From positions 1 through 53,018 of the forward strand of contig NZ_NGKA01000018.1 of NCBI RefSeq assembly GCF_003987645.1: a stretch of DNA of 53,018 nt, written 5' to 3'. The notes under the pieces were generated by a model. That model had not been told where the DNA came from and made no database searches. It saw nothing but the letters and a program-made list of their open reading frames with translations. Of this stretch, positions 1 through 8,611 are shown one piece after another. A program made the translations under genes and the position numbers. Source of the stretch: Vagococcus elongatus (GTDB taxonomy: Bacteria > Bacillota > Bacilli > Lactobacillales > Vagococcaceae). Within the stretch, counting starts at the first letter, position 1; every line of letters starts with the position of its first letter.

Positions 1-33
1 GAGTTCGTTTGGTGTAAGATGGGTGTAGGTCAT
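1..33 (-). CDS. Partial transposase start, probably IS30 family
   Basis: Only the first 11 codons lie in the window (MTYTHLTPNEL); the gene runs off the left edge. AAGGAG sits 9 nt upstream of the ATG, so this is a genuine gene start. An N-terminus reading M-(S/T)-Y-T-H-L-T is typical of IS30-family transposases of lactic acid bacteria, recalled from the family and not searched. The rest of the protein and the element's far end are outside the window. Any other protein sharing this short N-terminus cannot be excluded. Confidence 0.45.
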   Translation of the reverse strand, partial: MTYTHLTPNEL

Positions 34-132
34 TTGTACTCACTCCTTATAATTCTTTGGATGGAACTATCTTGAGTGTAGCACAGATGACTTTTTTTAT
101 TTGTCTAGCTTAATTTTACTATCGGCGCCAAT

Positions 133-197
133 AAAAAACCATCGTACTTATGCTGTGCTCTAAAATAAAATTTCTAGAACACGACATATAACGACGG
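133..197 (-). terminator. Large intrinsic terminator after the Xaa-Pro peptidase gene
   Basis: On the minus strand a long imperfect hairpin (arms about 139-161 and 176-197) is followed directly by a run of six T. Several arm differences are G-U compatible on the minus strand but not on the plus strand, which supports transcription from the peptidase gene. It lies between that gene and the probable IS edge. Confidence 0.6.
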
Positions 198-257
198 TTT
201 ACAATTATTTTTTAAAATTTTAACCTTTTGCTATTCAGAAATCCCCTAATTCCAAAA

Positions 258-1349
258 CTATTTATTTTCCCCTACAATCATCAGATCTTTTGGAAAATGA
301 TTGAGATTTTCATAGCCAGTTTCAGTTGCCACCACCAAATCTTCTATGCGAACACCTACTTCACCTGGCAAATAAATCCCCGGCTCGATAGAAAAAATCA
401 TTCCCGGTGCCACCACTGATGTATTGACTGCGGAAACATCTCCTGCTTCGTGACACTCAAGTCCGATAAAATGACCTGTGCGATGAGTAAAGTATTCCCC
501 GTAACCTTTTTCTGTAATGTAATCACGGGCCGCCCCGTCAATGTCAGAAAATTTAACACCGGGTTTGACTGCTTCAATCGCACGGCGGTTTGCCTCCAAG
601 ACAATATTATAAATGTCCCGGTGCCGGTCGGAAACAGATTGGTAGAAAACAGTGCGGGTCATATCAGAACAGTAATCATTTTTTACCCCGCCGATATCCA
701 AGATAATACTATCCCCTTCAGTCACCACACTGTCATCTGTCATGTGATGAGGGTCAGCACCATTGGCTCCGTAAGCAACAATGGGATCAAAGGAAACACC
801 AGAATTTCCTAACTGTCGATAAATTTCTTTCAATCTATCAGTCATTTCTAGTTCTGTTAATTTCTCCGGTATTAAAGCGATCAACTGTTTCATCGCCTCA
901 TCGTTATCTTTAGATGCTTCACGCATCAATTCAATTTCCTCTGCCGACTTACGAGCTCTCACCGCATCAGTAATGTCGGAACCAAGTGCGATTTCCCCGA
1001 TTTCCTTCTTCATCACTTTCATTAGGGCAATCAAAAAATGAGCCGGCCAAACTTTGTCCACAGCAATCCCTTGGGTTTCATCTAAATATTCAGATAGAAT
1101 ACCAACCCCGTCATCTGTATCATCTAAATAAACGATTTTGATACCTAACTCATTATTAATGGTAAAGAGTTTGTTTAGAAATAAAACATGTTCTCCGTTA
1201 GCTTTTAACATCAGAACTAGCAGACGTTCTCCCGGGTGAATCCATTCCCCCGTCAAATAAAATATTGTGGTAGGATCAGAAACCAATAACTGGCTTACTT
1301 TTTTTTCAGTCATTTTAGCTAAAATATTGTGTAATCTTTCTTGATTCAA
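258..1349 (-). CDS. pepQ: M24-family Xaa-Pro dipeptidase/aminopeptidase
   Basis: Cytoplasmic metallopeptidase cleaving X-Pro peptide bonds. The 363-aa protein has a creatinase-like N-terminal half (about 1-125) and a pitta-bread catalytic half. The five metal ligands of the M24 family are visible: D218 (ILDIGG), D229 (CSDMTRT), H293 (TGHFIG), E322 (SIEPG) and E336 (VRIED). The start is TTG at 1349 with AGGAGG 7 nt upstream. Length fits PepQ/PepP of lactic acid bacteria; the choice between dipeptidase (pepQ) and aminopeptidase P cannot be made from motifs alone. It appears monocistronic with its own terminator. Confidence 0.85.
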   Translation of the reverse strand: MNQERLHNILAKMTEKKVSQLLVSDPTTIFYLTGEWIHPGERLLVLMLKANGEHVLFLNKLFTINNELGIKIVYLDDTDDGVGILSEYLDETQGIAVDKVWPAHFLIALMKVMKKEIGEIALGSDITDAVRARKSAEEIELMREASKDNDEAMKQLIALIPEKLTELEMTDRLKEIYRQLGNSGVSFDPIVAYGANGADPHHMTDDSVVTEGDSIILDIGGVKNDYCSDMTRTVFYQSVSDRHRDIYNIVLEANRRAIEAVKPGVKFSDIDGAARDYITEKGYGEYFTHRTGHFIGLECHEAGDVSAVNTSVVAPGMIFSIEPGIYLPGEVGVRIEDLVVATETGYENLNHFPKDLMIVGENK

Positions 1350-1451
1350 CGTAATGCCTCCTAAATTTTATTCATCTATCATTAGTTTATCATATTGCGC
1401 ATTTTATATGGGATTTTGGCACTTTCAATTTCTGTCTCCATCAACAAAATG

Positions 1452-1489
1452 CAAAAAACTTCAGGTCTAACATCCCTAATCCCTGAAGC
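1452..1489 (-). terminator. Intrinsic terminator overlapping the permease 3' end
   Basis: CTTCAGG at 1459-1465 pairs with CCTGAAG at 1483-1489. On the minus strand the hairpin is followed by TTTTTTGC. The stem begins inside the last codons of the amino-acid permease gene, so its 3' end doubles as terminator. Confidence 0.75.
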
Positions 1490-2837
1490 TCCTTTTCCCA
1501 AATGTCTTTTTCCTGTAATAAATAAAACCAGTTAGACTGACTATAAAACAAATGCCAATAAAAATCGACACGCTGACAGGATTACTGATAATGCCGCCTA
1601 AAACGATAATCAAACTGCCTAGAACTCCTAAAACAGGGGACAACAACCCTTTAAATACACTTTTTACTTCTTTTTTCCAATACATCTGAATGATTTTTAC
1701 GTACAAAACAGGGTAACAAATATAGCCGAAAATAATAGCAATCTCGCTAATGTCTCCACCGGGGATAAGATTCATCTTCTGAGTCAAATAATGAATCAGC
1801 ATCCAAAATATGGAAAAGAACAATGAAATATAAAAAGAGTTCTTCGATAATTTCTTTTTCATATCTACTTCGCCAACTTCTTTAGCGAAAGGAATCATAT
1901 TTTTCGTAGCTAGAGCTTGAGGCATTCGCAAGTTACCGATCGTCAGTCCGTTAGTCACCCCTAAAACTGAAACGACGACAAACGATAAGATAATTGCTCC
2001 CCCTCGTTCTCCCAATAACAGTCTGCCCACATCATAAATCGCTTGATCTCCGACTTGCAAAATATACTCTGCCCCAAGAATTCGATTGATTCCTAAAAAA
2101 TAAAGGACATAAACAGTCAAAACAACGGTCGGTCCAATAATCAGCGCTAAGGGCATATTGCGTTTTGGATTTTTTATTTCATTCGTAATGCTTGTAGCAA
2201 CAGGCCAGCCATCATAGGAAAAAGCTGTCGGCGCCAGTGCTGCAAGCCACAACCAGCCCGACGAGTTAGTCGTAGCAACTTGCCCGCTAGTCTCTAGTGC
2301 AACGTCCGGCTGCCAAAACATACCTAATAAAGCAACACCAGCTAAAGGAATCAGCTTGACATAAGTGGTAATAATTTGAAAATTTCCCCCAAGTCGCAAA
2401 GATAGATAATTCATACCATAAATAAGTAATAAATAAACTGCTCCCACTAAAATCTGTCTTTCAAGAGTGGAGGTGACACCCAACATCATCAGTGTATAAA
2501 TGCCTGCCGCCCACGAAACCACTACGTTTATTGAAGGGATGTATAAAAAAGTCTGAAACCAGCCAAAGGCGCTGGCAATCTCAGGAGAAATAAAATCTTC
2601 AAAATACCCAACCAGTCCCCCGTTTTTTTCTGTCCTCACAGACAATTCTGTCAAACTCAAACTCCCAAAGATGATGCTGAAGGCACCTAAACATAACACG
2701 ACCACCCCCAGAGCAACATCTCCTCCAGTGTAACGTAAAATGTCATCTGCTTTGAAAAAAATTCCTGAACCGATACAAATACCGACTATCATAGTAATAG
2801 CGGTCATCAATCCATAGTGATGCTCATTGTTTTCCAT
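1476..2837 (-). CDS. APC-family amino-acid permease
   Basis: Integral membrane transporter of 453 aa with about 12 hydrophobic segments. The first segment carries the APC consensus GICIGSGIFF, the unwound substrate-binding helix of LeuT-fold transporters. Overall form resembles LAT/SteT-type exchangers of Firmicutes, so amino-acid uptake or exchange is expected; the substrate cannot be read. ATG start with GGAGAA upstream. It is transcribed alone, probably from the extended -10 element TGTTATAAT (2871-2879). Confidence is high for the family and low for the substrate. Confidence 0.85.
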   Translation of the reverse strand: MENNEHHYGLMTAITMIVGICIGSGIFFKADDILRYTGGDVALGVVVLCLGAFSIIFGSLSLTELSVRTEKNGGLVGYFEDFISPEIASAFGWFQTFLYIPSINVVVSWAAGIYTLMMLGVTSTLERQILVGAVYLLLIYGMNYLSLRLGGNFQIITTYVKLIPLAGVALLGMFWQPDVALETSGQVATTNSSGWLWLAALAPTAFSYDGWPVATSITNEIKNPKRNMPLALIIGPTVVLTVYVLYFLGINRILGAEYILQVGDQAIYDVGRLLLGERGGAIILSFVVVSVLGVTNGLTIGNLRMPQALATKNMIPFAKEVGEVDMKKKLSKNSFYISLFFSIFWMLIHYLTQKMNLIPGGDISEIAIIFGYICYPVLYVKIIQMYWKKEVKSVFKGLLSPVLGVLGSLIIVLGGIISNPVSVSIFIGICFIVSLTGFIYYRKKTFGKRSFRD

Positions 2838-3300
2838 CTAATTCTCCAAATTCTGTTTTTAGTCATAAAAATTATAACACACCTTGGAAAATATCATCTA
2901 TCTCATCACAGAAATCGAACCTTCAGTGTAAATTAGCGATTTCCTCTGTGGCTTAAAGTCTCTTTCGTTGGCTTAAAACAAGAAAGTTCTGCTGGACAAT
3001 TTTCCTTTTGTAACAATTTTCCCCACTAATAAGAGAAATTCTCTGTGGATTATTTTGTTTCTAATACAAAGACACCTCTCGAAGTATCTTGATAAAACTT
3101 ACTAAGAACAAAGGGACTACCTGAGAAAATGAGATTCAAAAAAATTATGAGAGTTTCCTCCGTTCTATTTCGATTAAAACAAAAGCAGTCATAGAAAATC
3201 GCTGGATTAGCACAGAATAAAAGGAGTTCCTTTGAATCATCAGGATTAGAGTGCCCTGTCCAGTTTGATTCAACAAATAATTGTTATTTAAAAATAAATG
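2838..3300. other. Non-coding AT-rich spacer between divergent permease and sugar operon
   Basis: No reading frame with a ribosome site was found. The left end holds the permease promoter (extended -10 TGTTATAAT, minus strand, 2871-2879). Near the right end are the palindrome AAAGGAGTTCCTTT (about 3219-3232) and an inverted pair TTGAATCA (3232-3239) / TGATTCAA (3266-3273). These half-sites resemble the 16-bp palindrome of the sugar promoter and might be auxiliary operator halves. Confidence 0.5.
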
Positions 3301-3348
3301 TTGCAAACGAATTCAAATTGTGCTTTAATGAACTTGAATCGATTCAAG
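3301..3348 (+). promoter_or_regulatory. Sugar-operon promoter with overlapping cre site and 16-bp palindromic operator
   Basis: -35 TTGCAA (3301-3306) and -10 TTTAAT (3324-3329) are 17 bp apart. TGCAAACGAATTCA (3302-3315) matches the catabolite-response consensus TGNAARCGNWWWCA at every position and overlaps the -35, so CcpA repression is expected. Just downstream, CTTGAATCGATTCAAG (3333-3348) is a perfect 16-bp palindrome over the expected start site. It is the likely operator of the LacI-family regulator encoded as the second gene of the operon. Confidence 0.8.
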
Positions 3349-3372
3349 TAAAAAGAGAAAGTAGGAGTAAGT

Positions 3373-4686
3373 ATGTCTTTTACAGATAAGTTAGGTAGTT
3401 GGTTGATGCCTTTTGCATCTAAAATGGCAAATCAAAAACATTTGGTCGCAGTACGTGATAGTTTTATTGATATTATGCCAATTATCATGGTGAATTCTTT
3501 ATTCATATTATTAAATTCATTGGTATTTTCAAACATTAGCAGTTTAAATTTCCTATCAGACCTGGCTTTCATGGTAAATAATGGCACCATGGGGGTTATG
3601 ACTATATTTTTAACTTTTATCATTGGCTATCGATTAGCTAATCATTATATTAACCAAGGGGATATCGAAGCAAAATTTTTAAATCCTATTCATGCTGGAA
3701 TCTTGAGCTTGGCATTAACACTGATTATGTTCCCTTTAATAAACCCTGTTACACCGATTGGTTCTGAAGAAAGCGTTGAAGTATATGGTGTGTATTTACA
3801 ATCTCTTACTTCATCTGGCGGTATGTTCGTGGGGATTATTGCAGCATTACTTGGAACAGAGTTGCTATTAAGAATTTCCAAAAACAAAAAATTTAGAATT
3901 TCAATGCCTGAAGGTGTACCACCTGCTGTATCAGACTCTTTCAATTCATTGATTCCAGAAAGCTTAGTTATCATAATATTTGCAACACTTACTTTTGCTT
4001 TTGTAAAAACAACTGATTCAACTGTTCCTGCTATTATTGAAAAAATAATATCTGCACCTCTTCAATATGCAATGGAATCACCTTTAGGTCTAGTTGTGGT
4101 ACAATTATTTACACAAGTCTTTTGGTTTTTCGGACTACATGGACAGAATATTGTCTCATCAGTAACATCTCCATCTATGTTAACAGCAATCCAACAAAAT
4201 GTTGATGCTTTTGCTGCTGGTGATGTTATTCCAAATATCGTTACAAACCCCTGGATTGGGATGTATACGTTACTTGGAGGGACTGGTGCCATTTTACCGT
4301 TACTGATTGCCATATTCATTGGGTCTAAACGAAAAGACTACCGTGACATAGGTAAAATCGGTTTGCTTCCTAGTATCTTCAATATCTCCGAGCCTGTAAT
4401 GTTTGGAATACCTGTAGTAATGAATCCTTTTTTTGTTATTCCATTCATTTGTATTCCACTAATAAATCTAGGGATTGCATACCCGCTAACTGCACTTGGT
4501 TTAGTTGCTAAAAGTGTTGTAATCCCACCTTGGATATTACCTCCTATCCTAACGGCTTGGGTGACTACCGCTGGTGATATTCCGGCAACTCTACTGTCTG
4601 CCGCACTGTTTATACTAGATATATTTTTATACTTACCCTTTGTGATAGCTAGTAATAAAGCAATAAAAACTGATAAATTAAATTAA
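3373..4686 (+). CDS. PTS EIIC permease, lactose/cellobiose (CelB) family
   Basis: Membrane channel component of a sugar phosphotransferase system, 437 aa with about 10 hydrophobic segments. Family signatures include FGLHGQNIVSS, NPWIGMYTLLGG and NISEPVMFGIPVVMNP, the substrate-site region of lac/cel EIIC proteins. No IIA or IIB domain is fused or encoded nearby, so the protein must borrow them from another system. It is first in an operon with a LacI regulator and two cytoplasmic glycosidases, which suggests import of a phosphorylated glycoside. ATG start with GGAG upstream. Confidence 0.9.
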   Translation: MSFTDKLGSWLMPFASKMANQKHLVAVRDSFIDIMPIIMVNSLFILLNSLVFSNISSLNFLSDLAFMVNNGTMGVMTIFLTFIIGYRLANHYINQGDIEAKFLNPIHAGILSLALTLIMFPLINPVTPIGSEESVEVYGVYLQSLTSSGGMFVGIIAALLGTELLLRISKNKKFRISMPEGVPPAVSDSFNSLIPESLVIIIFATLTFAFVKTTDSTVPAIIEKIISAPLQYAMESPLGLVVVQLFTQVFWFFGLHGQNIVSSVTSPSMLTAIQQNVDAFAAGDVIPNIVTNPWIGMYTLLGGTGAILPLLIAIFIGSKRKDYRDIGKIGLLPSIFNISEPVMFGIPVVMNPFFVIPFICIPLINLGIAYPLTALGLVAKSVVIPPWILPPILTAWVTTAGDIPATLLSAALFILDIFLYLPFVIASNKAIKTDKLN

Positions 4687-4701
4687 ATAAAAGGGGTCAT
4701 A

Positions 4702-5718
4702 ATGATGGCGACAATACAAGAAGTTGCAGAACATGCTGGTGTATCTGTTGGTAGTGTTTCAAGGTATTTAAACGGTCATAAACTTAGGGAAGAAAATGTC
4801 AAAAAAATTGAAGCAGCAATCAAAGAATTAAACTACACAGAAAATTTTTTCGCTAAAGGTATGAAAAGTAATCAAACCCGTTCAATTGGTCTACTAATAA
4901 ATAATATGCAAAGTAATTTCAGCGCTTCTCTTGTTGCTTGGATTGATGACATTTTAGAACGTCATAACTATACAATCCTATTATCCAGCTATCGAGATGA
5001 CCCTTCTCGTATTGAACAAAAAATTGATTATTTCCGCTCTAGGTCAGTAGAAGGATTAATTGTAGTCGGAATAGAAAAGGATTGGGAACAAGTTTCCATG
5101 CTGAATCAAATAGATATTCCCATTATTTCAATTATTACCCCCTTAGATTTACCTAGAGTGGATTCAATAATTGTCGATAACCGTGTCAGTACAGAAAAAG
5201 TTATCAGTAAAATGATCGATCTAAATCACAACAGAATTGGAGTAATTGCAGCTCCTCAAACGGATTATGTCTCAAGAGAAAGACTCCAAGGTGTCTTTGA
5301 TGCTTTTAAATCTCACAACAAAGTCTTACCTGAAGAATTAGTCTTTTATGGGGATTATTCCAAGGAGAGCGGGTCTCGAGGTATGGATTACTTGCTATCG
5401 CAAGAGACGACAGCAGTTTTCGTTTGTAACTATAATATGTCTCTTGGAGCTCTGCAAAGAATTCATGAACAAAAGATAGAGATAGGTAAAGATATTTCAT
5501 TCGCTAGCTATGATTATTTTGATGCAAGCGACATCTTTTCACCAAAATTAACGGTCATAAAACAACGTGTTGCCGAAATTGGCTCTTTGGCAGCTGATCG
5601 GATATTAGAAAAAATCAGAAATAACAATCGACTCAAAGAACAGACGCTAATTGTCGCTAACGATATTTTGTGGCGAGACTCAATTGTTAAAATAAAAGAT
5701 AAAAATGAGGATATATAA
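4702..5718 (+). CDS. LacI/GalR-family transcriptional regulator
   Basis: 338-aa DNA-binding regulator. The N-terminal helix-turn-helix reads ATIQEVAEHAGVSVGSVSRYL, followed by a hinge (about 47-60) and a periplasmic-binding-protein-like sugar-sensing domain. Adjacent ATGs at 4702 and 4705 are both possible; the second fits the family N-terminus (MATIQEV) and has better spacing from AGGGG. Its stop overlaps the fucosidase start by one base (TAATG), implying coupled translation. It probably binds the palindrome at 3333-3348 and is released by the imported sugar or its phosphate. Confidence 0.9.
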   Translation: MMATIQEVAEHAGVSVGSVSRYLNGHKLREENVKKIEAAIKELNYTENFFAKGMKSNQTRSIGLLINNMQSNFSASLVAWIDDILERHNYTILLSSYRDDPSRIEQKIDYFRSRSVEGLIVVGIEKDWEQVSMLNQIDIPIISIITPLDLPRVDSIIVDNRVSTEKVISKMIDLNHNRIGVIAAPQTDYVSRERLQGVFDAFKSHNKVLPEELVFYGDYSKESGSRGMDYLLSQETTAVFVCNYNMSLGALQRIHEQKIEIGKDISFASYDYFDASDIFSPKLTVIKQRVAEIGSLAADRILEKIRNNNRLKEQTLIVANDILWRDSIVKIKDKNEDI

Positions 5719-7058
5719 TGAGTAAAATAAGAAATGATATCGAAGAAAATCACGACACAGCACGTGAGACCTACTCTTCATTATCTACTACCTTAAAAGA
5801 TAAAATTGAATGGTTTAAAGACCAAAAAATTGGGGTTATATTCCACTGGGGTCTGTATTCCTTGGCTGGGATCGTTGAATCTTGGCAATTATCTGAAGAA
5901 GATGATTGGGCAAGAAAAAAGCCATGGCGAGATGATTTGAATTTGTTAAGAAGAGATTACTGGTCTTTAAACAAGTCGTTTAATCCTAAAAATTTCGATC
6001 CAGCCTCTTGGGCTAAACAATCCAAAAATGCTGGCTTCAAGTACATGTTATTTACAACCAAACATCATGACGGCTTTAATATGTATGACACTCAGTATTC
6101 TGATTATAAAGTGACTGATAAGTCTTGCCCATATTCCGATAATCCTCAAGCCGATATTTTTGGAATGGTTGCTAAGTCATTCAGGGAAGAAGAGTTATCC
6201 GTTGGTGCTTATTATTCTAAAGCCGATTGGCACAGCCCTTTTTATTGGGTACCAAATCAACATCCAAAGGGGAGATATGCGAGCTACAACCCAATTGAAG
6301 AACCTGAGACTTGGAAAAAATTTAATCAATTTGTTGAAAATCAACTCACTGAAATTTGTCAAAATTATGGAGATTTAGATATTTTATGGCTAGATGGAGG
6401 TTGGGTAAATTCAGCAAACAATGAATATTTAGAAATGGAAACCATAGTTCCTAAATTACGTGAAACACAACCTGACCTACTAGTAGTTGATCGAACTATA
6501 GGTGGAGATTTTGAAAACTATGTGACACCCGAGAGAAAAATACCCGAAGTTTTACCTGCAAAAGCTTGGGAAAGTAACATCCCTTTAGCTAAAAATTGGG
6601 GATATGTTCCAAATGATCAATATAAATCTTTCTCTGAAATTTTGGAAACTGTCGTTCGAGTTGTTTCTTTAGGTGGAAACATCGTCCTAGGTATTGGCCC
6701 CAAACCTGATGGTTCTCTACCTGAAGAAGCTCAAAAAATTATGGATTCATTGGGTGAATGGCTATCAGTTTATGGCGAAGGGATTTATGGGACACGGCCA
6801 CATAGCATCCATTCAATTGATGAATGGCATTTCACCAAAAAAGAAAATTTATTATTCGCCTTTCTGATACCTAACAAGGAAGAAAAACATCCGTACACTT
6901 TAAATTTAAATGAACTTAACTTGAATCAAAAAATTAAAAGTTGCCATGACATGTACACGGAACAACCTTTAGAAATTATTTCAAATAGTGTCACTGTTTC
7001 AAACCTTAATCACGAGATTATCGGAATCAAATTCAACCTAGAAAATGAGGAAAAATAA
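5718..7058 (+). CDS. GH29 alpha-L-fucosidase, cytoplasmic
   Basis: Glycoside hydrolase releasing alpha-linked L-fucose, 446 aa. GH29 hallmarks are visible: FHWGLYS (42-48), TTKHHDGF (113-120) and the nucleophile D226 in LWLDGGW; E285 in AWES lies where GH29 enzymes often have a conserved active-site glutamate. There is no signal peptide or membrane segment, so it should act inside the cell on imported, possibly phosphorylated, oligosaccharide. It sits between a LacI regulator and a GH1 enzyme in one operon. The C-terminal part (about 355-446) looks like the usual GH29 beta-sandwich. Linkage specificity cannot be read. Confidence 0.88.
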   Translation: MSKIRNDIEENHDTARETYSSLSTTLKDKIEWFKDQKIGVIFHWGLYSLAGIVESWQLSEEDDWARKKPWRDDLNLLRRDYWSLNKSFNPKNFDPASWAKQSKNAGFKYMLFTTKHHDGFNMYDTQYSDYKVTDKSCPYSDNPQADIFGMVAKSFREEELSVGAYYSKADWHSPFYWVPNQHPKGRYASYNPIEEPETWKKFNQFVENQLTEICQNYGDLDILWLDGGWVNSANNEYLEMETIVPKLRETQPDLLVVDRTIGGDFENYVTPERKIPEVLPAKAWESNIPLAKNWGYVPNDQYKSFSEILETVVRVVSLGGNIVLGIGPKPDGSLPEEAQKIMDSLGEWLSVYGEGIYGTRPHSIHSIDEWHFTKKENLLFAFLIPNKEEKHPYTLNLNELNLNQKIKSCHDMYTEQPLEIISNSVTVSNLNHEIIGIKFNLENEEK

Positions 7059-7062
7059 TAAC

Positions 7063-8436
7063 ATGCTTAAATTTCCAAATGATTTTTTTTGGGGTGCTGC
7101 AGCTTCAGCCCCCCAAACAGAAGGTTATAGTCTATCTAAAGGGAAAAGCCCATCTACTTGGGATCAATGGTTTAAGCTATCACCAGAAAAGTTTTATCAG
7201 AATCAAGGACCAACGGACACATCAAACACTTATGAGCTATATGGCGAAGATATTCAGCGAATGGCTGAAATGGGAATGAACTCATATCGTACATCTATTT
7301 CCTGGTCCAGATTACTACCAGATGGCCGGTCAGTAAACACTGAAGCTGTTTCTTTTTACAGAGCTTATTTTAATAATTTAAACGCTAATGGTGTTGAGCC
7401 AATCATCAATCTTTTTCATTTCGATATGCCTTGGTGGCTAATGGAAAAAGGTGGTTGGGAAACACGAGAGTCTGTGGAAGCTTTTACTTTTTATGCGAAA
7501 ACATGTTTTGAACTTTTCGGCGACATCGTTAAGTATTGGACAACATTTAATGAGCCGATTGTCCACATAGAATGTGGGTATTTGTACGGCTTTCATTATC
7601 CAGCAATTCAAAATTTCAAAAAGGCTGTGCAGGTGGGATATCATACTTTGATAGCCCACACATCAGCAGTTGAAGCTTTTCGGAAATCTAAAAGAGAGGG
7701 AAAAATTGGAATTATTCTTAATATTTCCCCTTCGTATGCAAGAAGTGAAGCTGAAAACGACCAAAAAGCAAAAGAAAATGCCGATTTATTGAATATCAAA
7801 AGTTTTCTTGACCCTTGTGTTTGGGGAGAAATTTCCCAAGATTTGAAAATTCTCTTAAAGGAAAATAACCTTTTACCTAAAACACAATCAAATGATATCC
7901 ATTTAATTTCTCAAAATACTGTAGACTTCATAGGATTGAATTATTATCAGCCAAGAAGAGTTAAAGCACCCGAAGAATATAATACCCCAGCTAAAATGCC
8001 AGAAGATTTTTACGCTCCTTATGACTGGCCCGGAAAAAAAATGAATGTTTATAGGGGATGGGAAATTTATCCGAAAGCTCTGTACGATGTGGCAATAATG
8101 ATTAAAGAAGAATATAAAAATATTCCTTGGTTTGTGTCAGAAAATGGTATTGGTGTTTCAAATGAAGATCGCTTTATGGATGAAAATAAAGTAATTCAAG
8201 ACGATTACCGAATTGAGTTTATACAAGATCACTTAAAAGAACTCCATAAGGGAATTAAGGATGGCAGTAATTGTTTCGGCTATCACGCATGGACTTTTGT
8301 AGACTGTTGGTCTTGGCTTAACGGGTATCGAAATCGTTATGGCTTTTATCGAGTTGATTTAGAAAACAACTATGCCCGCTCTTTGAAAAAAAGTGGTCTG
8401 TGGTATAAAGAACTGATAAAGAATAATGGTTTTTAA
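7063..8436 (+). CDS. GH1 beta-glycosidase (6-phospho-beta-glycosidase-like)
   Basis: TIM-barrel retaining beta-glycosidase, 457 aa from the ATG at 7063 (MLKFPNDFFWG), which has GAGGAAA upstream; an in-frame ATG at 7045 lacks a site. Acid/base E164 (TFNEP) and nucleophile E360 (SENG) are present. The C-terminal motif S417-W418-L-N-G-Y-R-N424-R-Y426 aligns with the phosphate-binding loop of LacG-type 6-phospho-galactosidases, where Ser, Lys and Tyr bind phosphate. Ser and Tyr are kept but Lys is Asn here. It starts 4 nt after the fucosidase stop. Whether it cleaves phosphorylated or free glycosides is open. Confidence 0.88.
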   Translation: MLKFPNDFFWGAAASAPQTEGYSLSKGKSPSTWDQWFKLSPEKFYQNQGPTDTSNTYELYGEDIQRMAEMGMNSYRTSISWSRLLPDGRSVNTEAVSFYRAYFNNLNANGVEPIINLFHFDMPWWLMEKGGWETRESVEAFTFYAKTCFELFGDIVKYWTTFNEPIVHIECGYLYGFHYPAIQNFKKAVQVGYHTLIAHTSAVEAFRKSKREGKIGIILNISPSYARSEAENDQKAKENADLLNIKSFLDPCVWGEISQDLKILLKENNLLPKTQSNDIHLISQNTVDFIGLNYYQPRRVKAPEEYNTPAKMPEDFYAPYDWPGKKMNVYRGWEIYPKALYDVAIMIKEEYKNIPWFVSENGIGVSNEDRFMDENKVIQDDYRIEFIQDHLKELHKGIKDGSNCFGYHAWTFVDCWSWLNGYRNRYGFYRVDLENNYARSLKKSGLWYKELIKNNGF

Positions 8437-8564
8437 ATTTTAATCTCTAAAGTAAAATTCCTATTCAGTTAGATTATTGTTTGTTTACAGAACGCAGCAC
8501 ACAGATTCTTTCAATTCAAAGACTTTAGCCATTAAGAGAAGTCATGTAAAAAAGATGTATAATA

Positions 8565-8610
8565 TGCAAAAAAGAAGCAGGACGAATGTATCGACCTGCT
8601 TCTTCTTTTA
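8565..8610. terminator. Bidirectional terminator between convergent genes
   Basis: AAGAAGCAGG (8572-8581) pairs with CCTGCTTCTT (8595-8604). The minus-strand exit has six T and the plus-strand exit reads CTTTTAATT. It serves both the glycosidase operon and the MBL hydrolase gene. Confidence 0.85.
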
Positions 8611-8611
8611 A

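Noticed and set aside
228-812. Plus-strand frames across the Xaa-Pro peptidase gene
   Set aside because: They are antisense to a gene with all five metal ligands, have no ribosome site and show no recognisable domain.
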